The notes beneath the pieces were generated by a model. It searched no databases, was not told the origin of the DNA, and saw nothing but the letters and a program-made list of their open reading frames with translations. A stretch of DNA of 64,000 nt from Heritiera littoralis (taxonomy: Eukaryota > Streptophyta > Magnoliopsida > Malvales > Malvaceae): NCBI GenBank assembly GCA_031772115.1, contig JAPDPK010000054.1, forward strand, positions 3,410,001 through 3,474,000, read 5' to 3'. The translations under genes and the position numbers were made by a program. Positions 12,458 through 24,471 of the stretch are shown one piece after another (positions within the stretch are counted from its first letter, which is position 1; every line of letters begins with the position of its first letter).

Positions 12458-14718
12458 CTTGTTGTGAAATCCCCCAATCTCATGTAATTTCCTCATGATT
12501 GTAAAGTATTTCAGCTGAAAAGAATTTAAATAAATGTGAAATTATAAAGTATAAATGATGTATGAGACATGGAAGGAATAATGAAATTGATAGTTAAATA
12601 GTCAAAGAAATTTATTCTGAAGTTATGAGAATAATTGGATTATGGTAAGATAAATATCAGATTTTCTTATATGTAAAGTACATGTGGCATATGCATGGAA
12701 GAAGAGAAGTTAAAATGGTCAAAAGGGGGGGTCAATAGCTGAGATAAGATGAAATGGGATAGAGAAGCATTAAATGAACGTATGCCTTGTCATCTTCTCC
12801 ATCAATGAAGTCGGCAGCCATTGCTCTTTCCCTCAAGTTTTCCTTTGTTTCCTCCACAGTCACCTTGTAGAACAACCCTATTCTGTTATCGAATCGTTAA
12901 GTCTTCTTAACGAAAAACGATCCTTGTCACTAGCTCAAGCTAGGCCTGTAATATGAAAGGCTGAATCCAAGGAAGTAAGGAGATCAGAATTTCTGTTATT
13001 TTAGCTATTGACAAAGCTAAGGATCGAAGTTGATTCTTTCAATTTCATCTATGATTTGGAGTTATGTGATGTTGGTATAGTATGCTTATGGTGTTCAAAT
13101 GAAAGAAGATTAAGTGTTGATGATTTCTATGGTTAGTGCAGCTTTGAAGAAGTGAAAAGGACAAGTGTTGGTGCAACCAAGTTACTGGATTTTAGCTATT
13201 TGAGGTAAGTAATATGTGTAACGGACGTAGGGTGGCTATGTCTGCATGTTTTTAATTGTTTTGGGGAGAAGTAAAGGCTGATTTAAAGTGTAGAAGTTTA
13301 CATTTCGGGTTTTACTCCTAGTTATCAAAATGCTAGCAGCAGCCGACTGACTTAAGCAGCAGCCGACTGCCTTAAGCAGCAGCCGACTGCCTAGAGATAA
13401 CCAAAGCGTGAAATTTTTTGAAACCGACTCAAACCAGTCGACTGCTATATAAGCCAATCGACTGCTATTTTCCAGAAAGCATTCTGTTTCAAACCAATTG
13501 ACTGCTATATGGACCAGTCGATTGCCCTGTTTTTAGAAGCATTCTGTTTGCAAAACCAGTCGACTGCATTTTCTTGGAAAGCATTTTGTTTCAAAACTAG
13601 TCGACTACCCTATGTTACCAGTCGACTGCCTCATGTGTTTTCAGATTTTAAATATCGAAATTTTTAAAAGAAAATAATTTAGGTAAAGCAAGATATGTAA
13701 TAGCAGCCGACTGCCCTACAAAACCAGTTGACTGCCTCCTTTAAAAAAGAAGTTTTAAAGCCTATTTCAGAAAAGTATGAATTGTAATTGCAAAAAGCTA
13801 TATGACAAATGTTTTGAGACTATGAAGTACTTGATGATTATGCACTTCTATATATGTACTTGACTGAGGAGCCCTAGTCAGGCCCTCGGTGCCACAGATG
13901 TCACCTGACTAGTGTTCATTGTGGCCTATCAACATTTGGCCAATTGTCTCTGTTATATGTTTGGCTAGGGGAGGATTCCTGGCCCCTATGAGGGTATGCT
14001 ACCTGTTTATCAGTGCATAATTCCGTTAAAAATGCAAATAGTCTCCCTGTTATTTGAAAGTATCTGGAATATGTGAATTTCTTGAAAGCCTTTGAATATA
14101 TGATTTCAAAAGAATAAAGAAATCAAAAGTATTTACAATTACTTGATTTTCTTGTATACGACATCTGAAAGAAGTATACGATGTATGTTTACATATGTTA
14201 TTTGAAAGAATTATATGATATATGCTTTATAATGATTTTCATGACATTATAGAGCCAAGCAGGAAAACTACATATAGAGGCATAGTACACTCTTTTACAT
14301 ATGTTTCTTACTGAGCATAAACTCACCCCTTTACAACTATTTTTCAGACTACTTGAAGTGATCCCTCGCTCCCGATAGAAGAGCTTATTGGATCTATATT
14401 CCTTCGAGGCACGCTTCCTAAACTTCTTGAAGGTATACTTATGTAATCATGTAAATCAGACAGTACTACAGTACATTGATGTCTATAAGCTTTTTGGGGA
14501 TTTAGGTTATGTAAGACATGTAAGATCCTGTGCTTTGGAATGATATGTATATATATCGTTATTATGCTTTATTGAAATCAAAATCTTTATGATGAACTAT
14601 TAAATATTAAGCTTAAGAAGAAAAAGAAGGAATGACATTGACGAACGAGTCTAATCAAGTTGTATGTGAAAAGAAAATTTTATAGGTTAAGTGGTAGTGG
14701 CGAGAATGTCACACTTGT
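12458..14718 (+). mobile_element. solo LTR (2251 bp) nested in the Copia element, CTTGT duplication
   Basis: The element (12463-14713) begins TGTGAAATCC and ends GAATGTCACA, giving the 5-bp inverted termini TGTGA/TCACA. It is flanked by CTTGT at 12458-12462 and 14714-14718. Copia coding sequence stops exactly at these points: ..GYK on one side and FYDPVLKK on the other. There is no internal coding region or second LTR, so it is a solo LTR left by LTR-LTR recombination. Its length and TGTGA terminus suggest a Gypsy chromovirus of the Tekay/Del type, which is inference. Orientation is tentative, based on the polypyrimidine and TTTTCAG context near 14340. Confidence 0.9.
13328..13735. repeat. 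cluster of CAGTCGACTGC-like motifs inside the solo LTR
   Basis: About a dozen copies of a palindrome-centred motif occur within 400 bp: CAGCCGACTG, CAGTCGACTG, CAATCGACTG, CAATTGACTG and CAGTTGACTG. They are irregularly spaced and some are embedded in a longer repeated phrase with AAAGCATTCTGTTT. The array looks like a degenerate minisatellite within the LTR. Confidence 0.75.
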
Positions 14719-16804
14719 AGCCAAACTCATCCTAGCCATAACCAAGGAACACACACTGTTTTGCCTTAGCATCAAGCTTAGACCACTCATCTTTGGGAAT
14801 GTGCACAAAGGCTTTATAACTAAAGGTGCGCAAGTGATCATAGGAAACATCTTTGCCAAACCAAACTTTATTAGGCACATCAAAATTCATTAGAACACAT
14901 GGTGTGAGATTCAAAACATAAACAACAGTACTCAAAGCCTCACCCCAAAAGGACTTTGGCAACTTCGCTTGTGAAAGCAAACATCTCACCCTTTTTACCA
15001 GTGTCCTGTTCATCCTCTTAGCTAACCCATTCAATTGAGGAGTCTTCGAAGGTGTCCTTTGATGCCGAATACCATATTGCTTGCAGTACTCATCAAAAGG
15101 TCCAGAATACTGACCTCCATTATTTGTTTAAATACATTTCAATTTCAAGCCTGCTTGCCTTTCAACTAAAGCATGAAATTGTTTGAACACATCTAACACT
15201 TGATCTTTTGTTTTCAAGGTATAAACCCATATCTTCCTTGAATGATCATTTATGAAAGTCACAAAATAAAGAGAACCACCAAGTGTTTTCAATTTCATAG
15301 GTCCACAAACATCAGAATATACCAAATCAAGAATACTTGATTTTCTTGTAGGAAGGGATGACTTGAAGGAGACTCAGGTCTGCTTCCCTACCAAACAGTG
15401 AGCACACCTCTTCAAGGACATAGTCCTCATTCTAAGAAAAAGATTTTTCTTGGTCAAAATTGTCAAACCCTTTTCCCTCATATGACTAAACCAATTATGC
15501 CACAACTCAGTCGCACCATCACTATCCATAGCATTGATAGCAAAATCACATATCTTGGCCTGCATCATATACAAAGAGGAGCACTTCAAGCCCCTAGCCA
15601 CAACCATAGAACCTTTAGTGAGCTTCCATTTACCATCACTAAAGGTGCTGCAAAAGCCTTCATCATCAAGCTTCCTTGTAGAAATCAAATTCATACGAAT
15701 ATCAGGAATATGCTTCACATTTTTCAGAACTAGTGTTGTACCATTACTAGTCTCCAAGCACACATCTCCTATACCAATGGCTTTAGCAGAGCCATCATTA
15801 CTCATCCTAACACTCCCAAAATCATCGGATATGTAAGATGAGAAATACTCTCTGCGAGATGTAGCATGAATTGAGCCACCACTGTCTATTACCCAACTGG
15901 TCTCATGGCAAGTAAGATTAACAACATCATCATCACAAAGAATAAGGAAGTCATCTGTAACAACGACAACTTTATCAACATCACTATCATTAGAATTTGT
16001 CTTCTCCTTACCGTTGTCCTTCTTGTTTTCTCTTTTTAGTTGTCGACAATACTTCTTTATATGTCCTTTTAGACCGCAGTGATAACACTCAGCATTAGCA
16101 AATTTGTTGGACTTACTCTCACTTCTACCTTTGTTCTTCGTACCTTTACTCTTACTCCTCCCCCTATTGGTGGTGACTAAGACCTCTAACTGTAAAGAGG
16201 AACCTACGACTTTCTTCTCATCTCTTCATTTAAAAGACTGTTCTTAGCCAAATCCATACTGATGACACCATTTGGGGCTGAGTTAGACGACGACATTCTA
16301 AAAGTCTCCCAAGAGTCTGGCAATGTAACAAGAAGCTACAAGCCATGTACCTTATCTTCAAACTTGATATTCATATCAACCAGCTAATTAATAATCCCCT
16401 GATATGTGTTTAAGTGATCTGTCATAGAAGTCCCATCCTAATATTTCAAACTCATCAACTGCTTGATCAAAAACAATTTATTGTTTCCAGTTTTACGAGC
16501 ATACAACTGCTCCAGCTTATTCCACAATGTACATGCGTGTGTCTCTCCATTGATATTGTTCAAAACATTATCATCTACCCACTGTTTGATGTACCCACAC
16601 ACCTGTCTATGGCATAAATTCCATTATGCCTCAGTTTTATTCTCAGGCTTTTCAGTACTAAACATAGGTAAATAATAATCCTTCACGTACAACAGATCTT
16701 CCATTTTACCTCTCCATATGTGATAATTCGAACAATTCAAATTAACCATTCTACTTGTATTAACTTCCATGCTCAACACAAGGCCTAAATCAGCAATAAA
16801 CAAT
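14719..16804 (-). pseudogene. Copia gag, protease and integrase, broken
   Basis: Read on the minus strand, gag begins near 16770 with MEVNTSRMVNLNCSNYHIW. A CCHC zinc knuckle (CYHCGLKGHIKKYC) lies at about 16045-16088. The protease site SWVIDSGGSIHATS is at about 15860-15905. The integrase zinc-binding region (LWHNWFSHMREKGL .. CAHCLVGKQT) covers 15375-15560, and the integrase core follows at 15128-15325 and 14732-15034 (GLAKRMNRTLVKRVRCLLSQ). In-frame stops and shifts separate these blocks, including a stop just after FLGYG near 14732. The solo LTR interrupts it at 14718. Confidence 0.9.
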
Positions 16805-16819
16805 GCTTTGATACCAGTT

Positions 16820-17355
16820 TGTTGGGATAAAACTCGGTAAAACAATTATCTGACAGATACATAATGCAGCGAAAAATCAAATTATCCCTCTCTTGTGTGA
16901 ACCTAGTAGGAAATTATCAAACAAAGCAATCCCAAATAATATCAAGAGACAAATAAATCACCACAAGCACAAGCACAAGGACACAAGCAATTTAACGTGA
17001 AAAACCTCCTCAAGCGAGAAGTAAAAACCACGGCCCTACAGGCACCAAAACAATCTCCACTATCAACAATAATAGGAATACAAAGTTCTCTCTAGCTAAA
17101 ATTAGAGGTATACAAGCACAATATCTCAAGAACAATAATTCTTGGTTAACAATCTTACAAGAAAAAATATATATGAGAGATCTCACCCAAAACATAACAC
17201 AACAACACCTTCTACAAAACTATAGATAGGAAGCTCGAAACCCGATCTCCACCGTTCAACACGAAGAACTCAATGTCATGAATGTGCTGAAAAAATTTCA
17301 GCTCAATCGGACAACAACTGGATCTCGATCAACTCTATCAAACTTTTTAGCTTCC
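16820..17355 (-). repeat. truncated 5' LTR of the minus-strand Copia element
   Basis: This aligns with 9783-10318 of the 3' LTR but stops near 17355, where unrelated AT-rich DNA begins. The U3-side end and the flanking target copy are lost. Confidence 0.8.
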
Positions 17356-17652
17356 ATAATTGTGAGACAAGATTTTGATTGATTACAACAATTTTTTTAA
17401 TATATGTTAACATTTTCATATTTATATACTATCTATATATGTTAACCAAACCTTTAAATTGTCATGCATGCCAAAATTTAAATTAATTGAAAATATCTAA
17501 TTATTTGTTTTAAGTTAATTGACGACATCGAATAAAATTTCAATTGTTAATATATATTAAAAACTATGTGTATACACAAAACTTCGTGTCTAAAAATCAA
17601 CAACATAAATAAAGTATCAAATTTAATTTTTGTTATAATAAAATAAGAAATT

Positions 17653-17765
17653 ATATATGATACACTCATAGTGTATAACTTCTATACATTATCAATTAAC
17701 CAAGGGATGACATCTCATTAATGAGCTATATGAAAACCATAGACTGTTAGTGTATCATATATAAA
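17653..17765. mobile_element. short copy of the GATACACT foldback MITE
   Basis: The ends are inverted: TATATATGATACACT at the left and AGTGTATCATATATAA at the right, around a divergent centre. The termini match the longer element at 50655-50841, so this is a smaller or deleted relative. Confidence 0.65.
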
Positions 17766-17859
17766 CTCATAAAATAATAGATACAATTCTTTGTGTAAAT
17801 TTCTATAAAAAAAATCCTTTGATTCAATCTCCTTAAAAATAGAAATTGCACCTATCTCG

Positions 17860-18083
17860 ATAGATAGATAGATAGATATATAGATATATTTTCTTTTAGA
17901 AAATAAAAAAATTAATTGATAAAAGATATTGATATAAATGTTATATTTTATAATTATTAATATAGGTAAAAATAAATGATATGTGATTTTTATTTAATTT
18001 TAATCTACATATAGATATCGATGTATATCTTTTAAAAATTGAAATAGATAATTACTTTAGAGAGATAATTCATTTATTTAGTA

Positions 18084-18136
<53 letters not shown>

Positions 18137-18790
18137 CAGACAGAGACTCTTATCTTTTTGAAACTTGGAAAATGATAATTAAAAATTTTAATTTTTATAG
18201 ATATAAATGTTATCATTGAGATAATTAAAAAAATTTAATTGGTTATACCAAAAAAATTTAATTGATAAAAACTGTAGACATAGATTTTATATTTTAAATA
18301 AAAAATTTAGAAAACAATCAAACAATAGATAACATTTTTCATTGACTCATCCTTAAATTTTCAAACTTTACAAATTTTTTTCAGAAGTCATACTTTAAAA
18401 ATTAATTTCTGCAAAACAAACAGAATCTCAAACTTGAAGGATCACACGCTTTAAAAATCAAAACATAAGTAAAAGATTATTTAAATTAATATTTAAAAAA
18501 AATTTATTATTGATTTATTATTATTCATAGTGCTTGGTCTTTTTTATAGCGAATAAATGAGTAAACTTTGAAATTCTTCTTCACCGACTAACAGAAAACT
18601 TTGAAATTCTGTGTGATCGTATGATTCGTTTCTTAGGACGGTAAATTTTTTTAATTTCTTTTCTGACTCTGTATTTTTTTTTTCCAGATGTCGGTTTGCA
18701 GTGTTGGCGCCTCATCGCCATGTTTAGCAGACATTTTTTTGTCACGACATTGCTCTTTGGGACACCCATAAAAATTAAAAGAAAAGGGTA

Positions 18791-18836
<46 letters not shown>

Positions 18837-20480
18837 CACTATAAAAGTACAAAACACTGCTCCTTTAATTTGTCTTTTTGCAGCTTGATGGCTCCAAATT
18901 TGTCCAAAGAGGAATTTAATTAAATTATATTGTCAAACTCCATATTAACAAACTAATGAGAACATAGGATTTTATATGGGTTATTGTTTTTGTTATTTGT
19001 CTCAATATTATAATTTGGTGCTCTTATTTCAAACACAAGAATTTGACCTCTGAGATCTTTGAATATCTTTCAAATTTAATTTATAATCTCAATTTTTTAA
19101 ATAATGATCATAGATATATTATTAAGTTAAATTGAATATTAGATAATATTAAAATAATTGTTAATTAATCAATTTCATATATATATATATAATATACTAA
19201 TAAATGAATGATTGCATACAATTTATATAATAATAATAATAGAAAAAATTAAAAAATTTAATATGTTTTTTTGTGTAAGTACATGTATCATCATACATTT
19301 TACGGTATATACAGATATTATCATTTAGAAAATTAAAAAAATTTAATTGGTAAAACCTATAGATATAGATGTTATATTATATAATATTAATGTAAAAAAA
19401 AAAAGAAGAAATGATTATATGTAATATTAATTTAAAAAATTTAAGAATGATATTTATAGATATAGATATTATCTTTTTTATCATCATCATCATCATTATC
19501 AGAGCCTTTATCCCAATAAATTAGGGTAAACTACATGAATAAATACTTAAATCATTCATATAGATCTTATCATTTAGATAATTCAAAAAATTTAATTGGT
19601 AAGAGTTGTAGAAATATACGTTATATTTTGTAAAATTAATGTAAAAAAGGTGATTATATACTATGTATTAATTAAAAATGATGTCACATTCTATAAAATT
19701 AAAAAAATTATTTTTTAATCTAATAATACATAACGTGTTGTTATATTAATATTACATGTTGTGTTATATTGTCCATTCTGATTTTAATATATATAGATGT
19801 ATAGATATAGATATATTCTTTCAGAAAATAAAAAAATTTAATTGATAAAAACTATAGATATAGATGTTATATTTTATAATTATGAATATAGGTACAGATA
19901 AATGATATGTGATTTTTATTTAATTTTAATCTATATATAGATATAGATGTATATCTTTTAGAAATTGAAATATATAATTAAATTAAATAGATAATTAATT
20001 TATTTTATATTTTTAATATATATAGAAATTTGAAAAAGGATAACTGAAAATTTTAATAATTATATATATAAATGTTATCATTTAGACAATTAAAAAAATT
20101 TTTAATTGGTAAAAAATATAGATATAGATGTTATTGTAATATTAATGTAAAAAAAGGAAATGATATTACGTATTAATTAAAAAAAATTAAAAATTTAAAA
20201 AAGATATTATCTTTTAAAAATTTTAAAAATTTAATTTTTATCATAATAATATATAACCTGTTGTTATTTTAATATTATATGCTTTATTGCATTGTTTATA
20301 TTGATTTTAATATATATAGATATATAAATATAAATGTTTTCTTTTAGAAAATAAAAAAATTATTTGATAAAAAACTATAGTTATAGAAGTTATATTTTGT
20401 AATATTAATATAGGTAGATATAAATGATATATGATTTTTATTATTTTAATTTATATATTGATATAGGTATAAATGTATAT
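17860..20480. repeat. AT-rich tandem repeat block with a unit of about 523 bp
   Basis: A recognisable phrase (ATAATACATAACGTGTTGTT.. at 19723, ATAATATATAACCTGTTGTT.. at 20246) recurs about 523 bp apart. It is followed each time by GATTTTAATATATATAGAT and the TTTAGAAAATAAAAAAATT segment (19786 onward and 20310 onward). A third, more diverged copy of the latter starts near 17880. Shorter phrases (AATTGGTAAAA, ATAGATATAGATGTTAT) recur throughout 18230-19620. Long TA runs lie at 18089-18126 and 18790-18837. No gene is supported inside. Confidence 0.6.
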
Positions 20481-20696
20481 TTTATTGAAATTTATTTTTT
20501 TAAATTTATTCATTGAAAAAAACAGCTGGAATACTGTGTATTCAACGGACCCCAACTAACAGCTGGCTCGCACATGATTACAACTTTATGGAAGGCGAAA
20601 TAGGGAAAATGGAAGAAAAAATAATTTTTTAACTTGACGGGGAGACTCAGGAGAGTGTTCATCGGGTATGGCCCACCGTGATGTAACCTTTTGGTC

Positions 20697-20704
20697 TATT
20701 TAAG
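20697..20704 (+). promoter_or_regulatory. TATA-like box of the polyol transporter gene
   Basis: TATTTAAG lies about 133 bp upstream of the start codon at 20837, a plausible distance for a plant core promoter and leader. Confidence 0.45.
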
Positions 20705-20836
20705 CAAGCTCTGCAACTTAACAATGGCTCTGCAGACCAAACTTGGGAGATTCATGGCTGCTTGAATCTCTAATATTAGTCATTACTATACAACAAAGTC
20801 TGTCTTCCTTTCTCTTTCCGTCTCTTGCTAACAAAG

Positions 20837-22596
20837 ATGGCTGAGTCGGGAGCAGAGAACTTTGCAATTTCAACTCAACCTGCAGCTGTAGCAGACAACA
20901 AAACTCTTGCAGATTTTGAGCCTGCAACGAAGCCTAAAAGGAACAAGTTCGCTTTTGCTTGCGCCATTCTTGCTTCCTTAACTTCCATCTTACTTGGTTA
21001 TGGTAAGGAAACTAGAAATTAGCAGTAGCATCTTTCTTTACCATGGCGAAACTGAGCCAGTTTGGATAACTTTTTCTGGTGATTTTCGTTTTAATAAACA
21101 ATTTCTTATTTTTGTATGAAACAGATATCGGAGTAATGAGTGGAGCTATTATTTTCATAAAGGGAGATCTCAAAATCAACGATGTTCAAGTTGAAATCCT
21201 TGTCGGGATCCTCAGCGTGTACTGTCTTGTCGGTTCATGCGCAGCTGGTAGGACCTCCGACTGGATCGGCCGCCGCTACACCATCGTGTTCGCCGCTGCC
21301 ATTTTCTTTGCCGGAGCTCTCCTCATGGGGTTCGCCACAAACTACGCTTTCCTAATGGTCGGTCGTTTCGTCGCTGGTATCGGCGTCGGCTATGCCCTCA
21401 TGATTGCTCCTGTTTACACTGCTGAAGTATCCCCCGCTTCCTCGCGCGGTTTTCTCACCTCATTCCCCGAGGTTTTTATCAATGTAGGCATATTGTTGGG
21501 TTACATTTCGAACTATGCATTTTCGAAGCTGCCAACCAACTTAGGGTGGAGGTTGATGCTCGGCGTCGGTGCAGTCCCATCCGTATTCTTGGCCATTGGT
21601 GTTCTAGCAATGCCCGAGTCACCGCGTTGGCTGGTTATGCAAGGTCGACTCGGTGAAGCCACGAGAGTTCTACACAAAACTTCAGACTCCAAAGAAGAAG
21701 CTCAGCTTAGACTAAGTGACATCAAAGAAGCAGCCGGAATCCCGCAAGATTGCACCGACGACATTGTTCAAGTCCAGAAGCAAACCCACGGAGAAGGCGT
21801 GTGGAAAGAATTACTTTTATACCCCACACCGGCCGTTAGGCACGTGTTGATTTGCGCCATTGGGATTCATTTCTTCCAGCAGGCGTCCGGCATCGATGCT
21901 GTTGTTTTGTACAGTCCGAGGATTTTTGAAAAAGCCGGCATCACGTCATCAAACAAAAAGCTACTCGCCACCATAGCCGTCGGATTCGTCAAGACAATGT
22001 TCATCTTGGTGGCCACGTTTTTGCTAGACAGAATCGGACGGCGTCCACTGCTCCTCAGCAGCGTGGGCGGAATGGTCGTGTCATTGGCTACACTCGGATT
22101 CTCACTGACGATCATCGACCATTCGGACGAGAAACTAATGTGGGCTGTTGGATTATGCATCACGATGGTTTTGGCCTACGTGGCGTTCTTCTCGATAGGG
22201 ATGGGGCCCATTACATGGGTGTACAGCTCGGAGATCTTCCCGTTGAGGCTACGCGCGCAGGGAGCGAGTATGGCAGTGGGGGCTAACAGGGTGGTCAGCG
22301 GCGTAATCTCGATGACTTTTATTTCCTTGTACAAAGCGATTTCCATCGGCGGGGCCTTTTTCCTGTTCGCCGGGATTGCCACGGTGGCGTTTTTCTTTTT
22401 CTACACGTGCTACCCGGAAACTCAAGGGAAAACGCTCGAGGAAATGGGTGCGCTTTTCGGTAAAATCCTGGGTTGGAGGGAAGAGGCAAAGAAGTTGAAG
22501 ACGAAGCCGAAGGAAGTTAACGGTGATGGAAAAAGTAACGGTCAGATTCAGTTAGGAAATGCTACTGCAACTACCACTAACGGCCGACAAGGTTAG
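20837..22596 (+). CDS. PLT5: polyol/monosaccharide transporter, PLT5-like (two exons, 545 aa)
   Basis: A proton-coupled sugar/polyol symporter of the major facilitator superfamily, expected in the plasma membrane. Exon 1 is 20837-21002 and exon 2 is 21125-22596. The 121-bp intron (GGTAAG..ACAG) falls in phase 1 between GY and DIGVMSG, and the joined frame is 1638 bp. Visible family motifs are GRTSDWIGRRYT after the second membrane segment, PESPRWL at the end of the first half, DRIGRRPLL in the second half, and PETQGKTLEEM near the end. QQASGIDAVVLYSP is a sugar-transporter signature. Twelve membrane segments fit, with a large hydrophilic loop in the middle and a basic tail. Length agrees with Arabidopsis PLT5 (about 540 aa). 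The coding region is much richer in GC than its surroundings. The exact paralogue number is a best guess. Confidence 0.93.
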
Positions 22597-23416
22597 ATAA
22601 TGAAGGGTAGTTTAGTAAATACGTATGTGATTCGCAAGCTTTGGATATAATGTCGAAGAAGAGTAGTTTTATTTTCCTTTTATAATTTCCTTTGGAATTT
22701 AAGTATGAGAAAAAAATAAATGATAAAATAAAATCAAATATTATTTATGAGACGAAAATGGTACTTGGTAATAATATAAGGACGCAAAAAACTATTTCAT
22801 AAGGAAATGTCCAACGATTGTACAAATATTTTGAGACATACCCTTCCTTAATCGGAGGAAGCTCCAATAATTGAGAGCTAAAAAAGTAGAGGTAACAAAT
22901 TACTTGGGTTCGGTTACCTACGGATGAATGCTTAGCACTTGGGTAAGAACTAAATTTGGTAATTCGAATATATAATTTATATTTCTGTGATATAAAATCA
23001 TAAGAATTATGCGAAATATATTTTTTTTATCAAAATTCGGGCTGATAAATCAAATACAATTTTTTAGTTTTTGTAATATTTTTGTACAATTTTTATTAAA
23101 TTTTAATTTGTGTTGCTTTTGAGTTTTTTGTTCGTGTTATATCATTAAATCATGTTTAAAATTATCAGATATAATGAAAGTCGAGAGTTTAATTTTTGTT
23201 GGATAATATATATATATATTTGTATCTCTTATGAAATATTGTTTATTGTGCAGTACTTCTATTGCGGGTACGTGATCGATCATTCTGATTATATATAAAT
23301 TGGCTTCCAGCATTGTTATTGGGGTAACGCCTTTGGTTAGGTTTGGTATATTCAATTTTGATTGGAACAAGACAGATTATGATTTAAGTTGGAAATGGAC
23401 GGGTGGCATTATAAAA
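22597..23416. other. 3' flank of the transporter gene, otherwise empty
   Basis: This probably contains the transporter 3' UTR to about 22720 (AATAAATGATAAAAT could serve polyadenylation). I recognise nothing beyond that. Confidence 0.4.
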
Positions 23417-23541
23417 TAGACATTGGAGTAATGAGTGGAGCCATAATATATAATCTTCATAAAAGAGGGGGAATTCAACCGCGTTAAAGTTGAAATCCTG
23501 GTCGCCAACTTCAACTTGTATTTGTCAAGTTGGTTCATGCA
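23417..23541 (+). pseudogene. relic of polyol transporter exon 2 start
   Basis: ACATTGGAGTAATGAGTGGAG.. matches the first bases of exon 2 of the intact gene (21125 onward), including the AG before the splice border. The phrases GTTGAAATCCTGGTCG, TTGTCAAGTTGGTTCATGCA and TTCATAAA.. keep the same order. Small insertions and deletions destroy the frame. Only about 125 bp survives, so it is a remnant of a tandem duplicate. Confidence 0.75.
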
Positions 23542-24471
23542 AGTTGAAATCTTATATAAGGGAAAGGGAAAAATATTTTAATGCAAAAGGAAAAATTTTA
23601 TTGTTTGCTACTTCAAATCCGAACATGATTGATTTTAAATTATAAAATAGATTATGATACTTGTACTTACATAAAAAAAAAAAAAAACTTTACAATGTCT
23701 TTAATTAACAAATGGAAACTACAAATGAAGAGATATATTAGATATATTTATATATATATAAAGACATGATTTTGAGATATTGGAAAAAATTAAAAAATAA
23801 AAGACGAAAAGGGTATTATTTTGCATGGAGCTCCAATAATTATGGAAGTAAGTGGTTGGATTCCGATTGAATGAATGACACTTTGCAAGCTAGTGGATGT
23901 TTGGATACGGATGATGTCTCAATTTGTCTAATGGGTGGTTCGTAATAATTCCGTTTCTAAAGTAACCCTCTATGACAATTAAGCTTAGCATTTTCATTGT
24001 AGCGTAGCATTGTCAAAATGACCATTGCTTAACACAGTATATTCAATACAATTAGAACTGAAAATGAAGCTATGCTATGCATCATCTCCTCCAGATAAGC
24101 CATGGAGCTTGAGGTTTAGATCCTGAGTGAGATTTCAATAATCGAACATTTCTTGGTGCGAGTCACGTTGAATTCAATAAAACAGCAACCATCCCTCATG
24201 CTCATTCAGACAATTAATTTAATTAACAAATGGAAACTACAAAGCTGTACTTTTTTACAAAACTAGCAAGGGCATCCACCTCTACAAGGTAAGGTTACAA
24301 CTCCCAACTATTTCTCTCTTGCTTCAATCAACTGGCTCAGGCTGTGCCGTGTCCACCGCTTCTTTTTTCCTTTGGTGGAATTTCCTCAACAAAATAGTAA
24401 CTATAGGGGGGAAAATATTTATAAAATTACAATCAATCATGTACAAAAGAAGAAGATGATTTCCGGTGACT
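23542..24471. other. intergenic DNA and probable PI4K alpha 3' UTR
   Basis: The last few hundred bases before 24472 probably include the 3' UTR of the minus-strand kinase gene. No other feature was recognised. Confidence 0.4.

Larger units (their letters stand above)
9783..17355 (-). mobile_element. old Copia-type LTR retrotransposon, nested and 5'-LTR-truncated
   Basis: This minus-strand Ty1/Copia element has the order (from high to low coordinates) 5' LTR remnant, PBS, gag, protease, integrase, RT, RNase H, PPT, 3' LTR. The primer-binding site is TGGTATCAAAGC (plus-strand 16805-16816), complementary to initiator Met tRNA. The 3' LTR is complete at 9783-10497. The 5' LTR survives only from 16820 to about 17355, having lost roughly its first 180 bp. 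The LTRs differ by many substitutions, so insertion is old. A 2251-bp solo LTR sits between integrase and RT (12463-14713). Coding parts contain many stops and frameshifts. The gag and pol resemble the Tnt1/Tork group, which I infer from motifs only. Confidence 0.9.

Noticed and set aside
12774..14883. Small frames between the two halves of Copia pol
   Set aside because: They lie inside the solo LTR or span its borders. None has a domain, and the LTR boundaries explain the region.
15398..15836. Plus-strand frames over the minus-strand Copia protease/integrase region
   Set aside because: They are shadows of the minus-strand gag-pol, which carries the recognisable DSG and zinc-binding motifs.
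18581..18769. Lys/Arg-rich frame on the minus strand (62 aa)
   Set aside because: It arises from a T-rich tract on the plus strand in repeat DNA. It has no family resemblance and no neighbouring exon could be joined.
21867..22382. Antisense frames across the polyol transporter
   Set aside because: They are shadows of the GC-rich exon in other frames. The sense frame has all family motifs.
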